Positions 1 to 12,000 of a DNA stretch of 64,000 nucleotides are shown piece after piece (position 1 is the stretch's first letter; each line of letters opens with the position of its first letter). Origin of the DNA: Vandiemenella viatica (Eukaryota > Arthropoda > Insecta > Orthoptera > Morabidae); the NCBI GenBank assembly GCA_031002005.1, contig CM061918.1, positions 44,118,047 to 44,182,046 on the forward strand. Reading direction: 5' to 3'. The notes under the pieces were generated by a model, which was given only the letters and a program-made list of their open reading frames with translations, was not told where the DNA came from and did no database searches. A program made the translations under genes and the position numbers.

Positions 1-1379
1 AAATGTATTAAGAAGTAGTAACAACAGCAGGCTTACAAACATTGAAAGCCATGAGAAATCTGATGAAGACAGCAGAACCAGCTGTCAAGAAATTCTGTTT
101 TCATGACGCCATCCATCTGAACACGAGTGAATATTACATTGATGAAATATGCTGGGAAAGTCTCCATTTGCGTATAAAGTATAAAATTGTGGCTGAGGAA
201 ATAAGTTTATGGAGTCTCACAGGAAGAAGAGAGAGGTTGCTGGGTCAAATATTAATACTTAGGGTATTGGCTAGTTACTGGGGGGAACACCATAAAATAG
301 AGAAAGACAAAGGTTATGAAGTACATATTTGAGGATACAAGTTGTTGCAACAGTCAGATGAATAAAGAGATCGTACATTACATCAAACTGATCATGGGAG
401 AAAAAATCCATAATGCATTATTTGACTTGTATTCAGCCCTCTATTTTAACTCTTTGCAAGACAATTCAGATAATCACAGTCTCTCTATAATTCTTGTTGC
501 ATGTTTTTCCTTGCTTTGCAACTTACAAAGGACTACCAGCATTCCTTCATTGCACTACACTTTTCACTAGCACTAATACAATCCCTCTTTCATGACATTT
601 GGTTGTATGTCATGTTAGAAGTCACGCAATTTTAATTTTTTTTAAATATATTTCAATGAATGTTATGTCACAGGACACCTTTTATTTTGCAGGAAAGCTC
701 GTGATATCCAGTTCATGCGCCGTATGCAGGCAAAGTATAGTACCAGGCTGGGAGTTCACAGCAACAAGTTACAGACACACTTTCGACAACAGTGCCCCTA
801 CTAATTGTCAAGTTTTGTACCTGGTTCAAATGGTAATGCTCTCTTTCAATATATCTTGTATGTCAGCATGTGCACACCTGTCTCTATCAAGTGTTTTGTA
901 AGAATAATGTTAACTAATGGAATATTGTGTCTCTTATGTTTGTATTTTTTTTTTTGTTATTCACAGCCACCAGTGTTGGGTCTTATTTCCCAAGACAAGA
1001 TAGGGAAATGAGACCCAACAGTTATCACAGATGATGGCAGGAGAGCCTGGCGAACACACACACACATTCACTTTTAACATTATTTTGGTTTGTAACCTTA
1101 ATAGTCTTCCCCTTGCCATATATCTCGCCTCTAACATGATTAAGGCTACAAACCAAAATAATGTTAAGTGTTCATGACTAATAGACTTTTGGGTTATGCT
1201 GCGTTGTTTAACCCGAAAGTCTATTAATCATGAACGAAGATGGCACCGGAAGTCTTAGGAATGTGAAGTGTGTTTGTCTGGCCCTCCTGCCTTCATGGCA
1301 GTGATGGGTGATTTCACCTATCCTCTTGTTTCCAGTATTTAATGGCAGTTTCATTGTCACCATTATCCAATTTTGTATA
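1..1379. other. Intergenic stretch without a recognisable gene
   Basis: Short open frames occur at 42-332, 316-570 and 599-901, but none shows a recognisable domain or a splice context. The segment holds small hairpins at 974-1019 and 1071-1234, listed separately. It may contain eroded transposon sequence, which I could not assign. Confidence 0.5.
1071..1234. repeat. Two adjacent hairpins (MITE-like remnant)
   Basis: The first hairpin pairs 1071-1100 with 1141-1168 (shared core ACATTATTTTGGTTTGTA). The second pairs 1171-1196 with 1208-1234 (shared core AATAGACTTTTGGGTTA and its complement), with an 11 nt loop. Just upstream, 974-991 is complementary to about 1002-1019 around GTTGGGTCT. Such stacked inverted repeats are typical of small non-autonomous DNA elements, but no target-site duplication was found, so the class is unknown. 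Confidence 0.5.
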
Positions 1380-2700
1380 CAGGGTGTTTCAAAAAAGGAC
1401 TGTAAAACTTTGGAATGATGTAGCAATTTGTTGAGATAACTTATAGAATCGGTAATGTGTCATTTTGTAGCAAAAAACCTCAAGTTTGATGCATGTAGTG
1501 CATCAGTACACCATTCCGCCACCAGGAGTGCCAGTATAGTGCATAGTTCAAATGGCTACTTTCACTGGTGCGGAGCATGTTGGCTGTGTGTTTTGGTTTC
1601 ATGAAACGAACTCTGCAACAACTGTTTGGGGCAAATTCCGCATCAAATACAATAAAGAACCTCCAAGCAGGCCTACAATTTCCTGCTGGCACGAGAAATT
1701 GAGACGGGTTGGTCGCTGCGACATGATACTAAATCAAGGTCATCCACACCTTTATGATTATGTCAAACAGGTAAGGGAGAGCTCTGCCTGCATTCCACAA
1801 AAATCAACGCTACGTGTGTCTCGCGAGCCCGGCATTTCACAAAAGACTGTTTGGCGAGTACTGTGTCATTTACACTCGGAACCAAACAGATTCACAATGA
1901 CACAGCACATTAGTGATGCAGATAAGATTACACATGGAAAATTCTGTGCAGAAATATTGCATTGGATAGAGGCACAGTAATCTTCAGTGATGAATCAACA
2001 CTTCATATCAGTAGCATAGTGAACACCCACAACTGCAGAATATGGTGCAGCAAAAATCCACATGCAATCCTGGAACACGTTTATGACAGACCTGAAATTA
2101 ATGTGTTTTGTGCCCTTATCAAATTGAAAGTGTACAGCCCTTTCTTCTTCATAGAGAAAACTGTCAGTGATATTGTGTATCTGGATATGCTTGAAAACTT
2201 TTTAATTCCACAGATTGATGAAGATGACTGAGATGGGATGGTTTGCTACCAGCAAACAGTGGGCCACCTCATTTCCTCACGGAAGTTCGAGGTTTCCTCG
2301 ATAATTGTTTCCAAGGTCTGGATTGATCGTGAAGGATCAATCACATGGGCACCTCGCTCCCCAGACTTGATCCCACTGGATTTCTTACTCTGGTGTTTCA
2401 TTAAAGGTTGTGTGTATGTTCCTCCCCTCCAAGCAATTTGGCCAACCTGAAAAAGCGAATCTACACTGCCGTTGCACAAGTTATGCCCAATTTGATGTGA
2501 GTGTGGGAAGAAATTGATCACCAGTGGGATGTTTGCCACATGACAAATGGTAGTCACATCGAACCAAAATGACACTTGACACTTTTATGTGAAACTTGAG
2601 GTTATTTGCTGCAAAATGACACTTCTACCGATTCTGTAAGTTTCTCAATAAATTTCTATATCATTCCAAAGTTTTGAAGTCCTCTTTGACACACTCCGTG
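1380..2700 (+). mobile_element. Old mariner-like element, DUF4817 group
   Basis: The ends are related inverted repeats: the left begins CAGGGTGTTTC and the right, read on the other strand, CACGGAGTGTGTC. Both continue into a shared AAAACTTTGGAATGAT block and a shared block around AGAATCGGTA. A TA dinucleotide flanks each end (1378-1379, 2701-2702), as expected for Tc1/mariner insertion. At 1321 bp it has the usual length. The interior holds an interrupted transposase. It resembles the better-preserved copy at 46571-47922 but is clearly older. Confidence 0.85.
1552..2572 (+). pseudogene. Broken mariner-type transposase (DUF4817 helix-turn-helix)
   Basis: Reading begins MATFTGAEHV, the position where better copies start MATSEDKAFC. 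An N-terminal helix-turn-helix region follows (SQKTVWRVL), then the first catalytic block FSDEST near 1983-2000, the INVFCA block near 2098, and the C-terminal block RSPDLIPLDF near 2358, with HIEPK and a stop ending at 2572. The frame changes near 1970 and again near 2232, with an in-frame stop. The second catalytic motif, normally QQDGAPPH, is lost: QQTV is read there. It cannot make an active enzyme. Confidence 0.8.
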
Positions 2701-3049
2701 TATGTATATATTGTAAGCCTTTTAAGTTCAAGTAATGTCCTCAACTATTTCTATCACATACTGTCTCATCCAACGTGTCTCTACCTGCTTTATAATGCTT
2801 GTTGTTACCTTGTAATCTTTTTTATGTCTTAAACCATTTCTTTATTGCTTCTGAAAATAGGAAAGAGAGGCAAAATAAACATGACAGATGAAGCCAAAAG
2901 CACCAGGACGAACACATTTTACAATATTTTGCTAAAAAAAACCTTAGTTATGTTATAGGTGAGGCATATGGCAAGGCTATCAAAAGTGTTCACATTAAGA
3001 CCTACCACATGACTGCTTTTGTTTTATTTGTGTCAGTTATGATAGTTTT
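2701..3049. other. Intergenic, nothing recognised
   Basis: AT-rich sequence between the mariner remnant and the long inverted repeat. No conserved coding segment, RNA gene or element end could be identified. Confidence 0.4.
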
Positions 3050-4088
3050 ATCACTCACCAAAGTTGAAGGCAGCGACGAGAGAAGAACATACATAACGAA
3101 CACACAAATAAACTCAATATTTCGGTTATTAAACCTTATTCATGATGAAAAAAATGAGTCATGAGGCTCGGGAGGTGTGTACACACCGAGGGTTGCTACA
3201 ATACTAGGTGGATTATCAATATGGCGGTGAGAGTGAGATATTGTATATAAATCGCAGATGGTGGTACAACTAATAAAAAAAAATAATGGGGGGGGGGGAA
3301 TTAAGTAAATAAATATGGACAAATAAATTTTGTAAAAATAAAATAAGGTAATTAGTTAAATGACAGTAATGCTACTACTAATCCTACTAATAATGAGTGA
3401 TGCATCAAGGAAAGGAATTTTATCTGTGGTTGAGGCCGGGTGGGTGTCTGGTATCTAGGATGTTTTGGTAAGCAAGTTCCCATCTGCGAAGTTCTGTGGC
3501 TAGAATGAATGGCCACAGACAAACAGTTCACACCCGCAATTTATAACTCACCATACCAGAACATGCTAACTACCACAACTCCAACAACTTCAATGAATGT
3601 TTCACAGTCAGAGCAATCAGAGTTTTCCCCGATACCACCGCCGCCTCAGAACTTCGCAGATGGGAACTTCCTTACCAAAACATCCTAGATACCAGACACC
3701 CACCCGGCCTCAACCACAGATAAAATTCCTTTCCTTGACGCATCACTCATTATTAGTAGGATTAGTAGTAGCATTACTGTCATTTAACTAATTACCTTAT
3801 TTTATTTTTCAAAATTTATTTGTCCATATTTATTTACTTAATTTCCCCTCCCCCTTTTTTTTCATTAGTTGTACCACCATCTGCGATTTATATACAATAT
3901 CTCAGTCCCACCACCATATTGATAATCCACCTAGTCATGTAGCAACCCTCAGTGTGTGCACACCTCCCGAACCTCATGACTCATTTTCTTCATCATGAAT
4001 AAGGTTTAATAACTGAAATATTGAGTTTATTTGTGTGTTCGTTATATATGTTCTTCTCTCGTCGCTGCCTTCAACTTTGGTGAGTGAT
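3050..4088. repeat. Long inverted repeat, arms about 445 bp
   Basis: Positions 3050-3496 are the reverse complement of about 3647-4088, with scattered differences including a G-run length change near 3286-3298 versus C-runs near 3845-3858. The loop is about 150 bp. Both outer ends carry the motif CTTTGGTGAGTGAT in inverted orientation. The inner part of each arm includes an AATAAGGTTTAATAAC(T/C)GAAAT block similar to 17300-17330. The layout resembles inverted Penelope-type terminal repeats or a fold-back element, but no transposon gene is present. The class is uncertain. Confidence 0.85.
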
Positions 4089-6362
4089 GAGTCATTTTCC
4101 CTTTCCTTGTAATTATATTGCCTAAAGCAGTTTCCTTTTTCCTTAGTTTAGTTATGATAGTTTGTAATTACAATCGTTTTGCTTTTGTTTGTACAAATAC
4201 CAAGTTAACGTGCAATAATTTCTCTAAATTTTCTGTTGATACATCTAAAAGGACAAAATATTCATATTCTGGTTCTTGACCCATTCGCTGAAACAAAGAA
4301 CAAAAGCAGGCAATAAAAAGAATTGCGGGAGATTAAAGAATCTTTGTTGATAGTGTACATTTGGTGGTGAGTAGGACTTTTAATAGTCATGGTATGAAGT
4401 CTCTTATGGAAGGTAAAGTAACTGTTCGCTATTATTTACCTCAAATCTGTTCAGATATTGTCATTTCATCATTAATTGTCTTGGAACTTTTGTCCCCATG
4501 GCAAATAACCTACTCTTTAAATTTTCGTTTAGTACTTTTTTATTTTAAATTATTTTCGTGGTTGTCATGTTGTTATTAACATTCCTTGACAACTTATTGC
4601 TGCTCTGGACTCCTTTATTTACAAATAAAAAGTTTTCCTCCTTGCTATGCTGAAATCCAGTGGCTGTAGTTCTTATGTGTCTTTCACATGCTGCTCCTGA
4701 TTCTTGGTAAAGATATTATTGGTGGCTGATTCTTTCTGATAGTCAGTAGATCTGAATGGAAAGAAAGAACAAGGAAGATGGTGCAAAGAAGGTTACTGGC
4801 TATATCATGTTAAGGTCAGGATGAGTTGAAGTTGTTGGATTGATGCAGATAGTCTAAATGGGATACATAATGCAAGAAAAGCAACTGTAGATGATTGGTT
4901 AGGACAGTGTTAGCTCCACTTACGCCTATAAAATATCCCAGGCAATGGCGAACCCCCCACTTAAAAAACTACGACCTTTTTTTTTTAGCTCCACTACTGG
5001 CAAAAAATGTGCGATATTCGCCATTGTGCGTGTTATTCGCATGAAATAGCCAGTCCGCCATTACCTAAATCTTTTCGTGAATCCCCAATGATCAACTGGC
5101 GAATCCTTAGGGGTTTGCGTACCTCACTTTGAGTAACACGGGTTAGGATAATAATTTTGGACTAGGATTTTAACTTAAACGATCTACTAAAGTTTGTTTT
5201 CGTCACTTAAGATTTTTGGAAGTGAAAAGTGGGATTTTCAAGAGGAATCACAGAAAAATGTATTCATTCCTCTCTCTTTTTTTATTTTTATACAAATCAC
5301 TGATTTCTATGTTACTGATTCTCTTATGTTTGATCTCGCATCCTCTCCTTTGCTTGACATTGTATAAAAATTAATAATATACCAATGCAGTTGAATTTTG
5401 TTTATTTTTATCACTCCATTTTTTAGAGCATTTTCAGCGGTGGTTGTGATTTTGTTTTGTATTTGTACCATCTCAGTGTCTGATTTTGTTCTGTCATCTA
5501 GTTTTTAATTGAAAATTTCTTAATCTTTTCCAAGCTTTTATTCAATTTAAAGTTTAACAATACACCACACTGACCTAGGGTAATATTAGCATTTTCAAAC
5601 TGCAACACATTGTGTGTTTCACAATTCCATTGATGGAACAGTGAAACACACAGATTTTGGTAAAATTAGCATATTCAGACTGTACGTGAATACTACATCA
5701 CACCATTTACATGATGTTTGAATGTTTTCATTTTGTGTAGTACTCATAATTCTTCTACCAATATCCAGCCAAGCTTCATTGCTAATTTATGTCCTTTGTG
5801 CATTTATTTTCCCTATAAACATTATGTGGTGTAATATGGATACTAGTATGAGGACAGTGTAGGAGTGCATTTGGTAGTGTAACTAAATTAGTGTGTTCAT
5901 CTTAGAACTCAAATACATGTGACTGTTCTTGTCTTTTCAGGATTTTCTGCAGTTACAAGATGTACTGTCATTTTCTACTTTACTGAGGACCAACAGCAAG
6001 CAATGACTATGCTTCAATGGAATTTTTCATTTGATTTAAATGTGGTAATATTGGCTTTGTTTACTCGTTACTTTAACAGTTAAGAAATATGTTGAAGCAT
6101 TATATTCAAGAATGTAATATCAGTAATATGTAGATGTTGAATATACACAATAAATCTTGTTATTTTGGCACTTGCATTACTCTCAAAGTACGTATACCAA
6201 ACTTGTAATTTCACTCAGATGGTGCAATATATGTAGGGAGTGTCTTCAATCTGGGAGAAATTAAGATTCCCAGCAGTTCATATTTTAAATAATCATACTG
6301 TATTTCAGTGTAATTTACTGATTTTATACAATAATCCTATGTGCAATGTTGGAAGGCAGTGG
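4089..6362. other. Intergenic, no gene recognised
   Basis: The longest open frames (for example 4361-4579) show no domain. A small hairpin lies near 5610-5655 (TGTGTGTTTCAC and GTGAAACACACA). A somewhat GC-richer patch at 4930-5150 with repeated GGCGAA/TTCGCC words looks like repeat debris. Confidence 0.4.
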
Positions 6363-6371
6363 GAATTCAAA

Positions 6372-6604
6372 CCGAGCATGGTGGGTGAGCGGTTAACGCT
6401 CTGACCTTGCATTTGGTAGGACACTGGTTTATATCCCTATCCGGGCATCCAGATTTGGGTTTTCCATGGTTTCCAGGTGAATGCCGTGACGCTTCCTTCA
6501 AAAGGTCATGGCCAAATTCCTTCCCTTCCTTGTCCCCATTCCCAACCCGCCTCTAATGGCCTCTACGTCGACGAGGCGTAAAGCCATAAGTAAAAAAAAA
6601 AAAA
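6372..6604 (+). mobile_element. SINE (tRNA-headed family 1)
   Basis: The element starts CCGAGCATGGTGGGTGAGCGG and continues into a degenerate tRNA-like head. A family body follows with CATCCAGATTTGGGTTTTCC and CTTCCTTCAAAAGG, ending in an A-run. The 9 bp direct repeat GAATTCAAA flanks it at 6363-6371 and 6607-6615, as expected for target-primed insertion. It matches the copies at 55436-55673 and, reversed, 9174-9394. It does not code for protein and would be mobilised by a LINE. Confidence 0.85.
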
Positions 6605-6615
6605 GTGAATTCAAA

Positions 6616-9173
6616 ATAAAACTATGTTGGAGGCTGGAAGACTGTGGCAATGTGAAATGAACATACATACAAAATATTTTGGATGATCTTGTAGTAAGGT
6701 GAAAAAGTAAGGATCACAGTTGGCCAATACTGGTCTACACCATCACCACAATGACACTTTTCTTATGACTGGCAATTAATCAATTGAAGTTAGTTCAAAT
6801 GACACCGTGTATCAGCCAAAACCCCACCGCCTTTAGTGTGGTTTACTTTTTGACAGTGCGGTGTTGGTTTGGTTGATGTGGAGAGTCATATAGACGGAGT
6901 TCATAAGTTTCCAGACCTTTATGACCAAATGTTAATTTCTTTCCTATTTAACCTCAATTCTAGATTCTTCACATGATCATAAACAGTAGACCTTGTCATG
7001 CTAAAACATTCGTAAAATTTTGTTTTACCATCCTTCAGATGCTGTGATTAGGAATTTTACCTTGTAAAAATTTATTTTAAAAAGATAGAATTAAAATACA
7101 TTTATGTTTTGGGATACAAAAAAATAAAGCACACAGTAAAAATAAAGTGTATTTATTTTATTATGTTTGGAAAAATATATTTTTCATTGCTTCTAAATTT
7201 TGTCTAATGTCACAGATTGCTAAAGTGTGTGATTGGGATTAGAAAGATCCCCAGTTCAAATTTGGTCTCGACTTCAATTTTTACAGGCTTTAAAATTGAC
7301 TTCACCTCTAGCAAAGCTTAGATTTGTTATTGCAAAGATACTCCGTGGTTGGAATTCAGATTAAACTGTAAAACCTCCTTTTCCTGGTAGGATTACCAGA
7401 GTAATTTAGATGGCTATGATAAAGGTATACTGCGCAGCGATAAACAAACTCGGTTACTGGATATTTAAATTAAAATATATTATGATCTCATTCTTTCATC
7501 TAGTGTATTGAACGTAATCTCAACGCAAACACATTATTATTATTATTACTCCGCGATTCACTAAAAGTGTAAAGTGAGTAATATTTGATATTTCATCATG
7601 ATTGTATTTAGAAACATGAGAATCTTTCAGTCTAGTTCAGTGTGCCAAAGACTTTTAGTGATGGTTTGTTAAGATTTCATTGGGATACAATTTTTTTTGA
7701 AAAAGGTTAACCAGTTAGGTAATAATGTGACCCCCAATTCACTTTTATGAACAACCTTGGGAAAACATTAAAGAAGACTGAGTAGGAACATGTTTGTCAC
7801 ACGGATGAGCTATGAACAAGTGTGAACACAAGGAAGACAAGCCATCACTTGGCCGACTGTTGGTGCCATGAAAATGCAGATTACTATTGGTCAAGTGTGG
7901 CTTGACCTTAATTCAAATGCTACAACTGAACTCTCAGATAGCATGAACAAGTAATTGTGATTGGTCACTGGTGGAGTGGTAACAGTGCTGGTGGTGAGTT
8001 CGCAGATTTTAGAAACAATACCCGGGAGGTGGAATTGTTATTTATTTAGCAAATGATGCTTTCATTACAGTTATGGAAGGTACACTAAACAAACAGAGAA
8101 CAGAGCATAAAAATAGAACATGTACACAACTGGGTGGAACGTGCCCTCAGCTGACAGATTGCATGGAACTGGCCCTAAAGTTTATATTCTCTTAATATAT
8201 CCATACCATTTGAGTCTTATCTTCTCTATCCTTTCCTGCTGGGGCTCATCTATCACTGTCCCCCCTAACCTTTTCTTGCAACCCCTAATCTGCTTCTAAG
8301 AAATTTCACTCGCTCGAATCTTGCCAATATAACACCTTCTTCTTGTCAAGGTTTCTGTGGCTTATGTGGGAGAAGGCACACAGTACAGCCAGTAAATTTC
8401 CCCCTTTTCCTTCTCCTAACATTGTTTGAATTTTTAATTGATCAGGCAAATGCTGGAAACACAACAGTATATTTCTGTAGATTACAAATATAAACCAGAA
8501 TGTTTCTTGGTGTTAACTAGATTGTTGTGTAATGTAGCAATAAATATAAATGCTATGATTGGAAAACTTACCAATGGTAGCCATACTTTCTTAAAAAAAA
8601 ATTATTTTGGATTGCTTAAAGCATCGTAATATTTAGTTGACATTGAGAACTTTTCCAAAAATACTCATAATATGAAACTTACTCATCTTCCTGGTATTGA
8701 TCCTTATTTCAGTACTACATTGCATAAATGCATAGCTCAGGTCACAACATTGTGATTGTATGAGGCACCTGCCATGAGGTGGTAAAAGAAATTTTCATCA
8801 TAAGGACTTGGATCACACAATTCCTAATTGTTTTGCAATAAACGCCAGCCCTTTGTACTGCACTGTTGATGGCCATCATTATTACTTTTGGAAACTGGCC
8901 TGAATGGTTCTTTCATAATTTCCCTTATTTCTTCCTTATATACTCACAGGACACAGAACATACTATAATTATCACATTTATGGCTTCAGATCAGGGGTCA
9001 ACAGCATACTTGGTATTTGCTATAAGACAGTGCAACAAAACACTGCAATTACAAACAGGATCTGCTGCTGATTTATTTTTTAATAATATCTTCTCAGGCA
9101 CCTAGTCAAGTTAATCCTTCGATAAAACATTACATTTCAGCAGTCATAAACTCTGGCACCATTGTCATGTGAT
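6616..9173. other. Intergenic, no gene recognised
   Basis: AT-rich sequence. Open frames at 8438-8629 and 8866-9105 lack domains. A weak tRNA-like segment near 7215-7265 (CCCCAGTTCAAATTTGG) may be an eroded SINE head. Confidence 0.4.
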
Positions 9174-9394
9174 TGCTTACTGTCTCATCAATGTTATAAG
9201 AGGTGGGAAAGAACAGTGGACAGAGAACCTGAAGGAATCCAGCCTAGGCCTTTTGTTGGAACCATCCCAGCATTCGCCTGGAGTGATATGGGGGAAACCA
9301 GGGAAAACCAAAATCTTGATGGTCGGACCGAGATTGGAACCTAAGCCCTCCCGAATGTGAGGCCAGAGCGTTACCACTCACTCACCACACTCGG
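9174..9394 (-). mobile_element. SINE family 1, reverse orientation, diverged
   Basis: Read on the minus strand from 9394 it begins CCGAGTGTGGTGAG, then GCTCTGGCCTCACATTCGG, and has the same body blocks (GATTTTGGTTTTCCCTGG, CAGGCGAATGCTGGGATGG, CAAAAGGCC) as the copy at 55436. The 3' part is more diverged and no clear A-tail or target duplication was seen. Confidence 0.8.
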
Positions 9395-9439
9395 TCTGAT
9401 GATCTTTCTGAATTATTAGAAAGCATATGATTGTTTCAC

Positions 9440-9960
9440 AGATGCATAGTTTTGGAAGCCAAAAAAGACTGAGTGAAGGAATTGTACCGAGGAATGTGAT
9501 TTATGTTAAATTAGGGGGGAAATAACAAATGAATCGGTTAAGATGAGAAAACTACTCTCACTTTTCACTGTGGTCCTGGATGAGATACTGGAAAAGGTGG
9601 CAGGAAGAATTTGAGAATAAAATATTAAGTTAATAGCTTTTGCAAATGATCTAGGAAATAGGGAAGTCTGGTGGCACTAAGAAATAAGGGCAGACATTAT
9701 GGGACTATATGGCATGATATTCAAAACATAAGTAGTATATGATCATAACCAGAAATGAGGAGAGGAAAGCCAGAAGAATTACAATGGCAAAACAGACACT
9801 GAAAATTAATAGTTTTAAATACTTGATAAGTGTTGTAGAAGAAATTTAAAACATACCAGAATACTGACCTGGTGCTGGATATTGTGGAGGATGATTAAAA
9901 CATGTCTATAACAATACTCAAGGAGTCTCAGTTTCTGTCTAAAAAATTAAATACTAAAGA
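9440..9960 (+). pseudogene. LINE reverse-transcriptase remnant
   Basis: Around 9545-9670 the plus strand reads LFTVVLDEILEKVAGRI, then stops, then KLIAFANDLG. This matches the block before and including the F-A-D-D catalytic motif of non-LTR reverse transcriptases, with the first Asp changed to Asn. Frames are broken throughout and no element ends are identified. The mariner at 9969 may have landed in or beside it. Confidence 0.5.
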
Positions 9961-9968
9961 TAAAGCTA

Positions 9969-11228
9969 ACACATCGTTCAATAAGTCCTGGGACTAACTA
10001 ACAAAACAACATTTATTTCACAAAATTCATTTTTATTCATCAACATAACCACCTTCAAGAGCTATACATTCATTCCAACACTATTCTAACTTTTCGATAC
10101 GATTTGTCCTTGTCCTCAAAATAAGCTTTAGTTGCAGCAATGACTTCCTCAATCAAGCCAAATCTTTTTCCCTGGAGCATCTTTTCAGATCAGCAAACAG
10201 CCAGTAGTCACTGGGGGCTAGATCTAGAGAGTATGGTGGGTGGGGAAGCAGATTGGAGCCCAACTCGTTCAATTTGGCCATTGTTTTCGTTGACTTGTGA
10301 CACGGTGCATTGTCTTGATGAAAGATGATTTCTTCTTTTTCATGTGCAGTCGTTTTTTTTTTAGATTTTTTCCTTCAAAAGCACCAATAACTCAATGTAA
10401 TAGTCGCTATTGATATATTTTCCCTTTTCAAGGTAGTTGATGTAAATTATACGTTGCGCATCCCGAAAAGCCCAATGCCAGATGATGTTTGCGTTTTTGG
10501 ACACTTCGAACGACTTTCACTGTCTGCACGCCACTCAGACTGCCGCTTCGGCTCCAGAGTGAAATGGTGGATCCATGTTTTGTCATTGTCACATACTGAT
10601 GGAAAAATCCTGTTTATTGCGAGTAAACAGTGACAAACAGCTCTTTGAATTGACGACTCGTTGTTGCTTTTGTTCCATTGTGAGCAAACGCAGCACCCAT
10701 TTGGAAAAGACTTTTTTCATGCCCAACTTTACTTGTAAAATCGTCCACACACTTGATATGTTTATCATCTCGGCAATCTCACGAACTTTCACTTTGCGGT
10801 CATCCATCACGATTTTCAAAACTTGTTTCACATTTTCCGGAGTGGCTGCTTCATTTGGCCTACCCGAGCGTTTTGCATCATTTGTATCCGTGCGACCATG
10901 CTTAAAATCAGCATAGCACCAGCAAATGCTTCTTTTCGACAGAGCAGAGTCTAAATAACATTTTTCAATCCATTGCTGAGCTTGCACGGCATTTTTTTCC
11001 CATTAAATAGCAATGTTTGATCAACACACGAAATTCGTTTTTGACCATTTTTTCCGACAAATGCACAAGTAGGGTCACTTTCACCACAGTAGGTTTGCTG
11101 TTTATGGTCAGATTGATGTGAAAATCAGACACGTGTCATTTGAAGGTTAGTTCATTCGAAACAAGAAGTCGAATTGATATTAGTAACGCCATCTGTGAGC
11201 GAGTCCCGGGACTTATTCAACAATGAGC
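9969..11228 (-). mobile_element. Eroded DD34D mariner
   Basis: The ends are related inverted repeats: left TTCAATAAGTCCTGGGACT, right (other strand) TTGAATAAGTCCCGGGACT. TA lies outside each proposed end (9967-9968, 11229-11230). The 1260 bp length and the transposase remnant fit classical mariner. The exact ends are ambiguous by a few bases. Confidence 0.85.
10033..11048 (-). pseudogene. Broken mariner transposase (DD34D type)
   Basis: The start MVKNEFRVLIKHCYLMG is read at 11048. A one-base slip in an A-run near 10995 follows, then AVQAQQWIEKCYLDSALSK, the linker KRSGRPNEA, and the block DDRKVKVREIAEMINIS. Further on, WIHHFTLEP marks the region of the first Asp, which is itself disrupted. 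DNAPCHKS (second Asp) and YSLDLAPSDYWLF (third Asp) are readable, with 34 residues between the last two catalytic Asps, the mariner DD34D signature. The end GGYVDE plus stop lies at 10033. Several frameshifts make it inactive. Confidence 0.85.
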
Positions 11229-11550
11229 TACATTTAATTCACAGAGTACAGCATGTTTCAGAGACACTAAAGTTAAGACACTTAATTCCCCATAATGCGA
11301 GTGACAAGCTCTGACAATTTGGCTGGTGCACACAATTGCCATTGTGTCTGTCTGTTACGTTTTCACAGATAAACGGCTTAACTGATCTTCATGAAATTTG
11401 ACGTGGAAATTCTATTTGGCATCGGTAAGGACATGGGGTAGTTTTATCTGTATAAATAGTATATTTTGTCTTGATATTTTGAAAAATAACAGAACCGCGA
11501 CAGACAGATGCAGAGCACATGTAAGCCTCTGTAATGCTACATTGGTGAGT

Positions 11551-12000
11551 GGGCCGGTGGCTCAGTGGCTAAAGCTCTTGCCTTCAGAAGTTCTGAGACT
11601 CGTCCCGGCTTTACATCCTGGTAGGGTTAGGAATTTTTAAGTTGTTTTTGATCATATGAGGCATGTCTGTATGTTTTGTTGCTCGCATTCCACATTCAAC
11701 TGTACATCCCACTGATTCAGGAGTGGAATTAGTGTTGCCCAAATGCAAGAACAAGACCAGACTTGGCCGGTCTTGGTCTTGCATCAATACACCTGGTCTT
11801 GGTCTTGGTCTTGCAAAAATGCAAGACCAAGACCGATTTTGGGCAACACTAGTGTTGCCCAAATGCAAGAACAAGACCAGACTTGGCCGGTCTTGGTCTT
11901 GCATCAATACACCTGGTCTTGGTCTTGCAAAAATGCAAGACCAAGACCGATTTTGGGCAACACTAAGTGGAATGCTTGGCAAATTATAGGTGGCTGAACA
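11551..12000 (+). mobile_element. SINE family 2, interrupted by a MITE
   Basis: GGCCGGTGGCTCAGTGGCTAA is a good tRNA-like A-box region. A partly decayed B-box region follows, then the family body GGAATTTTTAAGTTG ... TTGATCATATGAG, which is shared with the copy at about 41125-41400. The hAT-like pair at 11730-11965 sits inside it. The 3' boundary is approximate. Confidence 0.6.
11730..11965. mobile_element. Two abutting copies of a hAT-like MITE with one TSD
   Basis: Copy 1 (11730-11850) and copy 2 (about 11850-11965) each begin TAGTGTTGCCCAAATGCAAG and end TTTTGGGCAACACTA, so each is an inverted-repeat element of 115-120 bp. They share the TA at their junction, making a 20 bp perfect palindrome at 11841-11860. 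They appear identical except that copy 1 has one extra GGTCTT unit. The pair is flanked by AGTGGAAT at 11722-11729 and 11966-11973, an 8 bp duplication as produced by hAT transposases. No coding capacity. Confidence 0.85.

Noticed and set aside
11611..11997. Overlapping frames of 84-123 codons with repeated peptide units on both strands
   Set aside because: They arise from the doubled hAT-like MITE; the repeated peptides mirror the GGTCTT repeats, not a gene.
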